A stretch of 64,000 bases of DNA, taken from positions 214,501-278,500 of the forward strand of contig NZ_FWWU01000009.1 in the NCBI RefSeq assembly GCF_900176165.1, in the 5' to 3' direction. Position numbers and translations under genes: made by a program. The stretch is from Deinococcus hopiensis KR-140. GTDB taxonomy: Bacteria > Deinococcota > Deinococci > Deinococcales > Deinococcaceae. This document shows, piece by piece, positions 23,207-33,172 of this stretch (positions are counted from its first letter, which is position 1; each line of letters opens with the position of its first letter). The notes below the pieces were generated by a model. It saw only the letters and a list, made by a program, of their open reading frames with translations, was not told where the DNA came from and did not search any database.

Positions 23207-23328
23207 GGTACTCCGTTGACTGGCGGGAACCTGATGGATGGCGCCCGTGTTTCTGGGGTCAGCGCGGTACGGAAAGGGTGGGAATCCCCCGTGTTCTTCG
23301 CCAGCACTTTCAGACCCAACGGAGTACC
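23207..23328. repeat. short element with perfect 12-bp terminal inverted repeats
   Basis: GGTACTCCGTTG and CAACGGAGTACC bound 122 bases with no coding sequence. The IS5-like element ends four bases before it. Size and structure fit a MITE. Confidence 0.55.
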
Positions 23329-23455
23329 AATAAGAGGTTCAGGGCGAGCGGACGTCCGGCAAAGGTCGCAAGACGGGGTGCGCCGTTTCCCATATAGGAG
23401 TGCCGCCCCACGCGGAGCGCCCGTCCCAGCAGGTGGCAGAAAAAAGACGTCCCCA

Positions 23456-23483
23456 TCTGCACGCCTTTTGGGAGGCGTGCAGA
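23456..23483 (-). terminator. second hairpin downstream of the cold-shock gene
   Basis: TCTGCACGCCT and AGGCGTGCAGA form a perfect 11-bp stem around a 6-base loop, behind the main terminator. The stretch 23329-23455 before it shows no gene. Confidence 0.5.
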
Positions 23484-23490
23484 AAGGGAC

Positions 23491-23516
23491 AAAAAAAAGA
23501 GCCCGGAGGCCCTTTT
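23491..23516 (-). terminator. intrinsic terminator of the cold-shock gene
   Basis: On the reverse strand AAAAGGGCC and GGCTCTTTT form a 9-bp stem (one G-U pair) around TCCG, followed by further Ts (eight in all), 16 bases after the stop codon. Confidence 0.85.
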
Positions 23517-23532
23517 CCAATTCGGGTGATGC

Positions 23533-23796
23533 TTACCAGCGGTCGTCGCGGCGCTGGGGGCGGTCACCGTAGGCGGGGGCCGGAGCGGCCTTCGTCACAA
23601 CGATGTTCTTGGCCTGCGGGCCCTTGCCGCGCTGGCCTTCTTCGACGTCGTACTCAACTTCATCGCCCTCATTGAGCTTTTTGAAGCCGCTGCCCGAGAT
23701 CGCGCTGAAGTGCGCGAACACGTCCGGGCTTCCCGGCGTCTCGATAAATCCAAAGCCTTTTTCCGCGTTAAACCATTTCACTTTACCTGCAGCCAT
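23533..23796 (-). CDS. cold-shock domain protein (CspA family)
   Basis: The 87-residue RNA chaperone has RNP1 KGFGFI (residues 13-18) and RNP2 VFAHFS (26-31) on the five-stranded cold-shock barrel. The C-terminal 15 residues are an extra Ala/Pro/Arg/Asp-rich tail beyond the usual 67-70 residue domain, possibly disordered and RNA-binding. ATG 23796 follows GAGGAGTGG. A promoter at 23886-23914 gives a leader of about 83 bases, which suits the structured leaders of cold-shock mRNAs. Confidence 0.93.
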   Translation of the reverse strand: MAAGKVKWFNAEKGFGFIETPGSPDVFAHFSAISGSGFKKLNEGDEVEYDVEEGQRGKGPQAKNIVVTKAAPAPAYGDRPQRRDDRW

Positions 23797-23878
23797 GTTC
23801 CACTCCTCATCTTCCCAGCACGAAAGCGCGCGCGGCCTCATTCACCACGCGCACCCTGTTCGTTGCGTCCTTGGAAAA

Positions 23879-23914
23879 CTACACGTGTACAGTACACGCT
23901 CCTGGATTAGCCAA
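23879..23914 (-). promoter_or_regulatory. promoter and operator-like palindrome of the cold-shock gene
   Basis: Reverse strand: TTGGCT (23914-23909), 17-base spacer, TGTACA (23891-23886). The -10 box lies within GTGTACAGTACAC, a near-perfect palindrome, and next to CTACACGTG (23879-23887), which also occurs over the -10 box of the liv operon. Confidence 0.45.
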
Positions 23915-23980
23915 TACCGGCCTGAACTACAGAGTTGTGAAGAAGGAGCTGCCAGCACGTCCGATCTGCGGGCCCTGCGC

Positions 23981-24680
23981 TTATACCCCCAGGTACGCGC
24001 TCCGCACCCGGTCATCGCCCAGGAGCTCGGCCTGGGTTCCGGTGAGCGACACCCGGCCGCCCTCCAGCACGTAGCCCCGGTGGGCAATGCCCAGGGCGGC
24101 GTAGGCGTTTTGCTCGGCCAGCAGCACGCACACACCTGCCCGGTTGACCTGCTGCACCGCCGCAAACACCTGCTCCACTACCAGCGGCGCGAGGCCCAGC
24201 GAGGGCTCGTCCAGCAGCAGCAGCTGGGGGCGGGCCATCAGGGCGCGGCCAATCGCCACCATCTGCTGTTGCCCGCCCGACAGGCTGCCCGCCGGGACAT
24301 GGCGTTTTTCCATCAGGGCGGGAAAGAGGGTATACACCCGCTCCAGTTCGGTGGCCACCGCATTCCGGTCCCGGCGGTGGACGAAAGCCCCCAGCCGCAG
24401 GTTCTTCTCCACGCTGAGATCCGGAAACAGCAGGCGGCCCTCCGGGCACTGCGCCACGCCGCGCGCCACGTTGAATTCGGGCCGCCCGGCCGTCAGCGGC
24501 GTGCCGTTCCAGGTGGCCGAGCCGCCTGAGGGCCGTCCCAGACCGCTGAGCGTTCGGAAAAGGGTGCTCTTGCCCGCCCCGTTCGCGCCCAGCAGCACCA
24601 CAATTTCGCCGGGTTGCACCGTCAGGCTCACGCCGTGCAGCGCGCGGAAGGAGCCGTAATTCACGCTCAGGTCGCGGACC

Positions 24681-24688
<8 letters not shown>
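23981..24688 (-). CDS. livF: branched-chain amino acid ABC transporter, ATP-binding protein LivF
   Basis: The 235-residue ATPase has Walker A GANGAGKST (34-42), the LSGGQQQ signature (about 133) and Walker B LLLLDEPSLGLAP. Size and sequence match LivF, the smaller of the two ATPases that power import of leucine, isoleucine, valine and related compounds. It is the last gene of a five-gene leftward operon and overlaps livG by eight bases. Confidence 0.92.
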
Positions 24689-25488
<800 letters not shown>

Positions 25489-25496
<8 letters not shown>

Positions 25497-26468
25497 GGTC
25501 CACCACCTTTTCCATGCGGGCGGTGGCGCGGCGCAGACTCCAGCGGTCCCACAGTCCGGCCAGCCCCTGCGGCGCGAACAACACCAGCAGCACCAGCAGC
25601 GGCCCGAACACGAGGTACTGCGAGTCCTGCAGCCCCTTCATAAATTGCAGCGCCACGAAGATCAGCGTGGTACCAACGAGCGGCCCGGCCAGCGTGCCCA
25701 CGCCGCCCACCAGCAGGTACAGCAGCACGGTAAAGGTGGTGGTAGGCCCCGTCACCGCCGAACCCAGAAAGCCCACATAGGCGGCGTACAGCCCACCCGC
25801 GAAGCCCGCGATGGCCGTGGAGAGCATCAGCGCCCGCAGCTTGTGGGTGTAGACGTCGATCCCCGCGCTCCTCGCCAAGTCCTCGCCCCCGCGGATCGCG
25901 ACGAGCGAGCGCCCGAATACGCTGCCCCGTGTGCGCGCCACCACCAGCAATGTGACGGCGAGGGCGGTCAGCGCGAGGTAATAGAAATTTGGCGCTTTGG
26001 AAAAGTCGATGCCCAGCACGCCCGACACGGGCGGCACTCCGTTCAGGCCGTCGTTGCCGCCAGTCAGTTCGTCCCACTTGTTGATTACCAGGGTGATGAT
26101 CACGCCGACGCCCAGGGTAAAGATGCCGAAGGCGTCACCCTTTGTCCGAAAGGCCACCAGCCCGAGCAGGAGGCCGGCGAGGGCGCACAGGGCCACAGCT
26201 ACCGGCCACGCCGCCCAGAAGTTCCACCCATGCTTGAGGGTGAGGATGCCCACCGTATACGCCCCAATACCGAAAAAGCCCGCGTGGGCGAGCGGCAACT
26301 GCCCAGTGTACCCCAGCATTACGTTTAAGCCGTAGGCCAGCATGGCCCACAGCATCGTGTTGATCGCCACGTCCAGCACGTACCCACTGGGCCGAAGCAG
26401 CGGAAAGAGGGCCGCCAGCGCGAACACCGCCAACCAGCCCAACAGCCCAGGGTGAAAACTGACCCGGT

Positions 26469-26472
<4 letters not shown>
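25489..26472 (-). CDS. livM: branched-chain amino acid ABC transporter permease LivM
   Basis: The 327-residue inner-membrane protein has about nine or ten hydrophobic helices and the conserved LivM stretch GYTGQLPLAHAGFFGIGAYT near residue 55 and VAIRGGEDLARSAGID, the loop that contacts the ATPases. It pairs with LivH to form the channel. Start and stop overlap its neighbours, so the operon is tightly coupled. Confidence 0.92.
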
Positions 26473-27335
<863 letters not shown>

Positions 27336-27414
27336 GGGTGCGCCTCCGAGAAGGGAACGGGCGGGTAGGAAAAAGCCGCGCCCCATGACAGAGATGGGGC
27401 GCGGCGGGCAAGAC

Positions 27415-28551
27415 TTACTTCAAGTTGGGCAGGCGCAGCCGGGTAAATTTGCCACCCTTGACGCTCGCGGCCACCACGTTGGCGTCGAGGTGCCCCGCCG
27501 CCGTGACGCCCTTGAGGCTGTAGATCGCCACCGATTTGGGCAGGGCCGCCACCGCCGCGCCGAGCTTGGCGCGAATCGCCTTGGGGTCCTCGGTGGTTCC
27601 CGCCAGGGCCATCGCGCGTGCGACGGCGTGCATCCCGACGTAGTTCAGCGCGGCCTCGCTGGTGGGAATCTTCTTGTATACGCGCTGGTACTTGGCGACG
27701 AAGACCAGGGCTGAGGGGTACTCGCGGGTGGGCAGCACGCCCACCGAACCGTCGAGGTAGCTCTGGGGCACCACAGTGTTCATCTGCTCGAACTTGGCCT
27801 GGTCCATCACGATAAAGCCGCCCTTGAAGCCCTGTTCGCGCGCGGCCTTCACCACCAGTGCGGTGGGCTGGCTGGGACCGCCGATAAACAGCACGTCGGG
27901 CTTTTCGGACAGGGCCTTGGTCACGGCGCTGGAATAGTCCACGGTGGTGTTGTAGTCCACCCCGTTGTTGCCGCCCACCGTGCCGCCCTGCTTTTTCCAC
28001 TCGTCGGTGATCGCCTCGGTCCACTGCTTGCCGTAGGCGGTGGTGGTGCCCACCAGGCCCAGCTTCTTGCCAAAAGCCTTCATCTGCGTGCTGACGAAGG
28101 GGGCCACGTAGTTGTCGTAGCGGGGCGGCAGCATGAAGGTGAGCGGATTGTTGGCCTCCAGAATCTTGGGTTCGCTGGAGTAGGCCACGAGCAGGAAGTC
28201 CGGATCACGCGTGGTCAGCGGCTGCACCGTCAGGATGCCCCCGGCGTGCGGCACGAACACGACGTCGATGCCCTGACCGGTTAGGCGCCTGACGTTGGTG
28301 GCGGTCTCGTTGGGCAGGTAGCGGTCGTCGAGCGCCACGAGTTTGAAGGTGGTCTTCTCGCCGTTCACCATCACCCCCCCCGCCTTGTTGATCTCGTCGA
28401 TGGCCATGTCCAGCCCCGTCTGCACGTCCTTGCCATAAAAGGCCGCGCCGCCCGACAGCGGGCCGCTGTAGCCGATCGAGACCACCTTGTCGGCCAGGGC
28501 CGAACCGGCCAACAGCGTGAGGGCGAGGGACATCAGGGTGCGTCGCTTCAT
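27415..28551 (-). CDS. branched-chain amino acid ABC transporter, periplasmic substrate-binding protein
   Basis: The 378-residue protein starts with a signal peptide (MKRRTLMSLALTLLAGSALA) and is a type 1 periplasmic binding protein of the LivJ/LivK kind, with IGYSGPLSGGAAFYGKDVQT at the ligand lobe and a conserved second lobe. There is no lipobox Cys. As first gene of the operon it would set substrate choice; whether that is branched-chain amino acids, amides or urea cannot be decided from sequence alone. ATG 28551 follows GGAGG. Confidence 0.88.
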   Translation of the reverse strand: MKRRTLMSLALTLLAGSALADKVVSIGYSGPLSGGAAFYGKDVQTGLDMAIDEINKAGGVMVNGEKTTFKLVALDDRYLPNETATNVRRLTGQGIDVVFVPHAGGILTVQPLTTRDPDFLLVAYSSEPKILEANNPLTFMLPPRYDNYVAPFVSTQMKAFGKKLGLVGTTTAYGKQWTEAITDEWKKQGGTVGGNNGVDYNTTVDYSSAVTKALSEKPDVLFIGGPSQPTALVVKAAREQGFKGGFIVMDQAKFEQMNTVVPQSYLDGSVGVLPTREYPSALVFVAKYQRVYKKIPTSEAALNYVGMHAVARAMALAGTTEDPKAIRAKLGAAVAALPKSVAIYSLKGVTAAGHLDANVVAASVKGGKFTRLRLPNLK

Positions 28552-28649
28552 AGAGACCTCCAGCCTTCTCGGTGGGGCCGGGCGGGTTCCCCAGACAGGG
28601 GCACCGCGCCGGGCCGTGAAAAACGCCTGATCGCCAGCTTCTGAAATGT

Positions 28650-28691
28650 GTACGTTCACGTAAATTCTACACGTGAAGGTACAGGAGTCAA
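28650..28691 (-). promoter_or_regulatory. promoter and operator of the liv operon
   Basis: Reverse strand: TTGACT (28691-28686), 16-base spacer, TAGAAT (28669-28664). An inverted repeat TTCACGT-N9-ACGTGAA (28655-28677) with outer GTAC on both sides lies across the -10 box, the right place for a repressor. The leader would be about 105 bases. Confidence 0.65.
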
Positions 28692-29123
28692 ATACCCGGC
28701 GCACAGTTTTATTGCTACCGGCCCAGGTGCGGGGCGTGCTGCAGGACAGGAGAGCTTGCTCGGGAGGGATATGGAACGGACACCGCGCCGGGCAGAGTTC
28801 AAGCGGGCCTTGAATTCGGCCTGTTCCTTTCAGCAGAAGTTACCGAGGACGCAGCCTTTGATGGAACTCCACGGAGCTCTACCGCTTGCCGAGCTGAATC
28901 CAGGAGCTTCCAGGGGCAGGTACCGTGCGGCGAGACGGTGTTGCTGCCGGGCGAAGACGCTTTGCGTCTTCGCCCGGTGAAGGTGGGCACCGTCCAGTAC
29001 CGCAACGACGCCGGCATTCACGTATCGGAGGAGATGACGAAAGAATGGCAGGAGAATGTCCGGCCCCGCGAGGGAAACGCCTCTCAGCATTGGGTCTCAG
29101 ACGCGCTTCCAGATGAAACATAC
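28692..29123. other. gap between the liv promoter and the siderophore-binding pseudogene
   Basis: No supported gene. A forward frame near 28938-29156 reads LRPVKVGTVQYRNDAGIHVS and could be the tail of a lost gene. The stretch also contains the strong hairpin at 28947-28977. Confidence 0.35.
28947..28977. other. perfect 14-bp hairpin
   Basis: CCGGGCGAAGACGC and GCGTCTTCGCCCGG close a three-base TTT loop. There is no T-tract and no intact gene just before it. Confidence 0.5.
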
Positions 29124-29157
29124 CCTACCTATTGTCCTGAGCAAATAAATTGGTAGG
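29124..29157 (+). promoter_or_regulatory. inverted repeat upstream of the siderophore-binding pseudogene
   Basis: CCTACCTATT and AATTGGTAGG (9 of 10 paired) flank 14 bases; the right arm overlaps the RBS. A metal-responsive operator is possible but the sequence is not a clear Fur or DtxR box. Confidence 0.35.
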
Positions 29158-29163
29158 AGAAAC

Positions 29164-29955
29164 ATGCGGCAGATTTCCAGCCTTACCCTTGTTCTGACCC
29201 TCGCCGCCTCCGCCATTGGCGTCACGCACCTGGGCGGTACCACCGCACTGAAAAACACACCGAAACGCATCGTCGTTCTCGAATTCGGCTTCATGGACGC
29301 CCTGACCAAGCTTGGTGTGAAACCTGTCGGGATCGCCGCCGACGGTGACGCGGCCGATGAGGTTCTCCCTCACCTCAAGAAATACTCCGGGCCGGACGTT
29401 TCCACCGTGGGGAACCGTCATGCGCCCAGCCTCGAAAAGATCATGGCCTTGAAGCCTGACCTGATCATTGCAGACGAGAATGACCACAAGCAGATCGACG
29501 CGCAGCTTAGCAACATCGCGCCCACACTGCTGTTTCGGTCCTACCACGCCACCTGTCAAGACCAGATCGACCAGTTCAGCGTCATCAGCAAGATCGTGGG
29601 GAAAGAAGCGGCCGGGAAGACGGCCCTCGCCGATTACACCCGTCTGTTCAACAAGGTCGAGGCGACCAGCAGCCCCAAAGCGGGAAAGATTGTGGTCGGG
29701 GTCCCGACCCCCGATGGCTTTTACGTTCACAGCGACAAGAGTTATATCGGCAGCCTGCCGAAAATGGCTGGCCGGAATAACCCCACCCCGTCAAGGACGG
29801 CCAGACGCAGTACCTGCTGTCTCTGGAAGGCCTCAGCCGGCATCAAGAGTGTCGCCACGGCCAGCAGGGAGACGCACACGCCGCTGTACTTGGGAGTGGG
29901 GGAGTACGCCGCAGTTCACGTTCTCCTGACGATCTCCATTCACCCTGGGGCATGA
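29164..29955 (+). pseudogene. iron-siderophore ABC transporter binding protein (FecB-like), truncated
   Basis: The gene starts well, with GGTAGGAG before the ATG and a signal peptide, and reads as a TroA/FecB-fold protein: KNTPKRIVVLEFGFMDALTK, then APSLEKIMALKPDLIIA, to SYIGSLPKMAGRNNPT. At about 29787 the frame breaks; the next frame continues the family sequence as VKDGQTQYLLSLEGLS before it too decays. The C-terminal third of the usual 300 or so residues is missing. It would have bound ferric siderophores. No permease or ATPase genes remain next to it. Confidence 0.75.
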
Positions 29956-29959
29956 AGGT

Positions 29960-30163
29960 CACCAGGTACAGCGGCTGTGGCGTCAAGCTGGAGGTGGACG
30001 GAAAGACCCTGCGCGCGGGGCGCGGCAGATGGACCGGTATGGCAAACCGGGTGGCTGGTTGCGCCCCCAGGAGCACCTCGAAATCTGGGCGCTGGAAGAT
30101 GGCCGTGAGGTGCGGCTGAGCCGGGCACGGGCCAGCGAACCCTGGACGGCACGCTGGCGGTAA
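29960..30163 (+). pseudogene. remnant of the 3' end of a gene
   Basis: Forward frames read SGCGVKLEVDGKTLRAG and then, one frame over, DRYGKPGGWLRPQEHLEIWA with LEDGREVRLSRA to a stop at 30161-30163. It looks like the tail of an unrelated gene joined by deletion to the truncated binding-protein gene. Confidence 0.35.
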
Positions 30164-30238
30164 GACCCACTCTGCCCCCGGGGCCTCTACACTCACGGCG
30201 GGCCCAGGCCCAGAGGCGGAGAGAAGGGGGGTACAAGG

Positions 30239-30679
30239 ATGACGCAGACAGTGAATAAAGCCCCACGCAGTCGGGCGCGAATGCTGGAGCTGGTGTTTCC
30301 GAAAGATACCAATTATTTGGGCACGGCTTTCGGGGGCTTCGTGCTCTCGCTGATGGACAAGGCGGCCTCGGTGGCGGCGGTGCGGCACGCGGGGGGAGCG
30401 GTGGTCACGGCACGCATGGACGGTGTGGACTTTCATGTACCAATCCGGGTGGGCGACGCGGTGGCCCTGGACGCACGGGTGGTGCGCGCAGGCCGCACGA
30501 GCATGACCATTCAGGTGGACGTGTACCGCGAGAACATGGCGTCGGGTGAGCAGCAGCTCGCTACGACGGGCTGTTTCGTGTTTGTGGCGGTGGACGAGAC
30601 GGGGAAGCCGCGGCCCGTGCCACCCGTGGTGGGCGAGGCTGACGCTGCGGCGCTGCCTGACCCCGAGGAGCGGCCCTGA
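30239..30679 (+). CDS. acyl-CoA thioesterase (hotdog fold)
   Basis: The 146-residue protein matches the acyl-CoA hydrolase group of YciA-like enzymes: FPKDTNYLGTAFGGFVLSLM followed by DKAAS gives the conserved N-x-x-G-x-x-x-GG and the catalytic Asp on the long helix. It hydrolyses acyl-CoA to free acid and CoA, probably as a hexamer. The last 15 residues are an acidic tail. A G-rich RBS lies upstream. Convergent with a response-regulator gene. Confidence 0.88.
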   Translation: MTQTVNKAPRSRARMLELVFPKDTNYLGTAFGGFVLSLMDKAASVAAVRHAGGAVVTARMDGVDFHVPIRVGDAVALDARVVRAGRTSMTIQVDVYRENMASGEQQLATTGCFVFVAVDETGKPRPVPPVVGEADAAALPDPEERP

Positions 30680-30718
30680 GGGGGTGGGCGCGGGTTCCTT
30701 GCGGCTGGGCCCTTTTGC

Positions 30719-31147
30719 TCAGGAGGAGCCGGGCCAGTTTGTCAGGCGCGCGTTGCTCCAGAATTCCAGGAAGCCCTCGACCTGCGCCACAAAATCCTCG
30801 AAATTCACTGATTTGATCAGGTAGGAGCTGGCGTGCAGGGCGTAGGCCTGCGTCACGTCCTGCTCCTGACTGGATGTGGAGAGCATCACGACCGGAATGC
30901 GCTGAAGCTGCGGGTGGCTCTTCATGGTGTTCAGCACATCAAAGCCCGACAGGCCCGGCATATTGATGTCCAGCAGCACCACGTCTGGCAGCGTCGCGCC
31001 GGGCGTGAGCATGGTATCCAGCGCCGCGCGACCGCTGGCCGCCGTGGTCACGGTGCAGCGTTCCGGGTACTCGCCGAACACTTCCTCAGCCAACTGCCGG
31101 TCCATCGCGCTGTCGTCAATCACGAGGAGTCGCAAAGGACGTGTCAT
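30719..31147 (-). CDS. single-domain response regulator (CheY/Rcp1-like)
   Basis: The 142-residue protein is a receiver domain alone: acidic pair Asp11-Asp12, phosphorylation site Asp60 in LLDINMPG, the switch Ser/Thr in VMLSTSS and Lys in YLIKSVNF. The LLDINMPGLSGFDVLNTMK style and the LIKSVNFEDF end resemble Rcp1-type regulators that pair with phytochrome or hybrid kinases. No kinase gene is adjacent, so the partner is unknown. ATG 31147 follows CGGGAG. Confidence 0.9.
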   Translation of the reverse strand: MTRPLRLLVIDDSAMDRQLAEEVFGEYPERCTVTTAASGRAALDTMLTPGATLPDVVLLDINMPGLSGFDVLNTMKSHPQLQRIPVVMLSTSSQEQDVTQAYALHASSYLIKSVNFEDFVAQVEGFLEFWSNARLTNWPGSS

Positions 31148-31578
31148 GACCGGCTCCCGATGGGGCAGGGGCTTGGCTGGAGGAGAAGGGGCCGTCGCGT
31201 CATGGTTCTGACCCCAGTGTAGCGGACTGGGCCCGCAGGACAAGGTGAATGCACGCCCGCCGGGCTTGCCTTCTCCCTGAGAAGAGCGGCGTGTGGCCGA
31301 GACATGCGGATTGTCTGGGGGATGGCCCTGCACCTCCTCGCCACGGTGCTGCTAAGCGCCCCTGACGCTTCTCCTGCCGCCACGCTCCGCGCAGCGTCCA
31401 CCGCCCTGACGGACTTTCGGCAGCGGTGCCGTCGATTGGCGGTGGGCCTGGCCGAGCGCCAGGTATCGGCCCTGGCCCGCTTCAGCCGTTGGGCGCCGAC
31501 AAGGCAAAGGACGGACGGCACGGCGGCGACCGGTGACATCTGGCGCGGCTCCTTCCTCGAGGGGCGCTAGCCTGAGGT
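31148..31578. other. gap between the response regulator and surE, possible small gene
   Basis: A forward frame from 31304 reads MRIVWGMALHLLATVLLSAP, signal-peptide-like, then continues 68 residues without a known domain. It may be a small secreted protein, but I cannot support it well. TAGCCT at 31568-31573 is a -10 candidate for surE. Confidence 0.3.
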
Positions 31579-31638
31579 ATGACCGATAAGCCCCTGATCC
31601 TTGTCGCCAACGACACGAGAACAAGACTCTTCTTTTAA
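31579..31638 (+). pseudogene. surE: 5' end of surE, cut by prophage insertion
   Basis: The frame opens at ATG 31579 and reads MTDKPLILVAND before running into TRTRLFF and a stop. ILVAND is the start of SurE (stationary-phase 5'/3'-nucleotidase), which should continue with a second Asp and GIFSPGI; NDDG forms its metal site. The break comes exactly between the two Asp residues, and prophage sequence follows. The rest of surE should lie at the right end of the prophage outside the window. Confidence 0.65.
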
Positions 31639-31652
31639 AAAATTCTCAGAAA
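31609..31652. other. probable prophage attachment site attL
   Basis: The junction between surE-like sequence (to about 31614) and DNA that does not continue the gene lies 15-40 bases from the end of the serine integrase gene, the normal place for attL. The core cannot be fixed without attR. Confidence 0.5.
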
Positions 31653-33035
31653 CTACCGTCCCAGCGGGCGGAACTGCACCAACTCCACTTCACCACCATG
31701 CGGCAACCGCAGCTTCACTTCCAGAAGGTCTAGCAGTTCAGCCAGTTGCTCGGAGGTGCTGGCCCGCACATCTTCCGCGAGTTCCAGCATGGCCGGAGGC
31801 AGGGTCACGTTCTGCGGCTTTGGCGCCAGCGCCCGCTCCCGCCCCTTCAACTCCTCGCGCAGGTTGAGGTAGTCCCGCTCCTCGATCTGTCCCATGACCC
31901 GCAGTCGGGTCAGGTTGCTCAGGGCCGAGGCGATCTCCTCCCGCTCTTGGGCGTGCAGGTCTGCCAGGGGGTCTGGTGGCGCGGTCAGCGCGCGCAGGGC
32001 AGCCGGGTCTGATGGGTCACTGAGCACGCGGGCCAGGAGGGCACGGGTTTGTGCTTCCAGCTCATCGGCCCGCCGCATGGTGCAGTTGCAGCCGTAGCTC
32101 TGTTTGAGCCGGGCCGTGACGTGGTAGGTGCGGAAACGGGCCACCACCTTGTGCTTCTCCCAGGTGATGGCCGTGGTGCCGTTCAGGGGTGCGCCGTGCT
32201 CACAGCGGAAGTGGCCGGTCAGCGGGTACTTCTCGGGTCTCGCGCCGCCGGCGTGTCCGGGGTCACGGCCCGCATGGATCAGCGCCCACTCCTCTCGCGT
32301 GAGCAGCGGCGGGCAGGGAATGATGATGCGCTCACCGTCGCTGGTGTACACGGCCTCCCCGATGTACGCGGTCTGGGCGGCCATGGAGAAGAGCCGCGTC
32401 GTAGACCAGGTGGGCTTGCCAGTGGGGGAGGGGAGTCCAATCTCCTGCAGGTGCTCTTTGGCCGCTTCGTAACTCCTGCCGATCAGGGCGCGCAGGGCCG
32501 TTCGGGCTGCCTCCATCGTCTCTGGGTTCAGTTCGAGGCGGCGCTCGGCGTTGCGGCGGTACCCATAGGGCACGCTGCCCTGAGGCCAGGCTCCCGACTT
32601 GGCGGCCTGAGTGCGGCCAATCAGGGAACGCTCCCGCGTTTGCTCCAGCTCGAATTCGGCGAACGTCGCGAGGATGGAGAGGACCACGCGGCCGAACGGC
32701 GTACTGGTGTCGAGGCTCTGATCGATCAGGATCAGTCGCCCGCCCCGGGCCTCGATGTCGCGGATGATGGTCAGGGTCTGGACGATGCCGCCGCGGGCAA
32801 TGCGGGAGAGGTCCTTGGCCAGCACCGTGTCGCCCGGCTTGAAGGCAGCCATGAGGGCCGTCCAGGCGGGGCGCACGTCGCGCTTGCCGCTGATGGCGGG
32901 GTCTTCAAAGTGCAGTGGGGTGTCCCAGCCGTGGAACTGGGCGTAGGCGGCCAGGCGCTCGCGTTGGGCAGGTAGGGAGTAGCCGTCGACTTGATCACGG
33001 GTGCTGACGCGGCCATAGGAGAGAACGCGGGTCAT
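31653..33035 (-). CDS. large serine recombinase, prophage integrase
   Basis: The 460-residue protein has the resolvase catalytic domain with nucleophile Ser11 (SYGRVSTRDQ) and Arg in DLSRIARGG, then the recombinase domain (about 155-270, PYGYRRNAERRLE) and a zinc-ribbon domain with Cys in HFRCEHG and YGCNC. A coiled coil near 370-410 would control directionality. It integrates phage DNA between attP and attB without resolving host factors. The gene ends next to the surE junction. Confidence 0.93.
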   Translation of the reverse strand: MTRVLSYGRVSTRDQVDGYSLPAQRERLAAYAQFHGWDTPLHFEDPAISGKRDVRPAWTALMAAFKPGDTVLAKDLSRIARGGIVQTLTIIRDIEARGGRLILIDQSLDTSTPFGRVVLSILATFAEFELEQTRERSLIGRTQAAKSGAWPQGSVPYGYRRNAERRLELNPETMEAARTALRALIGRSYEAAKEHLQEIGLPSPTGKPTWSTTRLFSMAAQTAYIGEAVYTSDGERIIIPCPPLLTREEWALIHAGRDPGHAGGARPEKYPLTGHFRCEHGAPLNGTTAITWEKHKVVARFRTYHVTARLKQSYGCNCTMRRADELEAQTRALLARVLSDPSDPAALRALTAPPDPLADLHAQEREEIASALSNLTRLRVMGQIEERDYLNLREELKGRERALAPKPQNVTLPPAMLELAEDVRASTSEQLAELLDLLEVKLRLPHGGEVELVQFRPLGR

Positions 33036-33172
33036 GGGTTAGGGATGGAGAGGGGAGAGGTCATCAGTTCCAAACTTTCTTTCTGCCATCACTTTCGCTT
33101 TGCCCTTCACCCCACCCTTCACCCCCGGCGCGAATTGGGCTTTCTGCTGTAGGCAGGACGACTGTGGATGCC

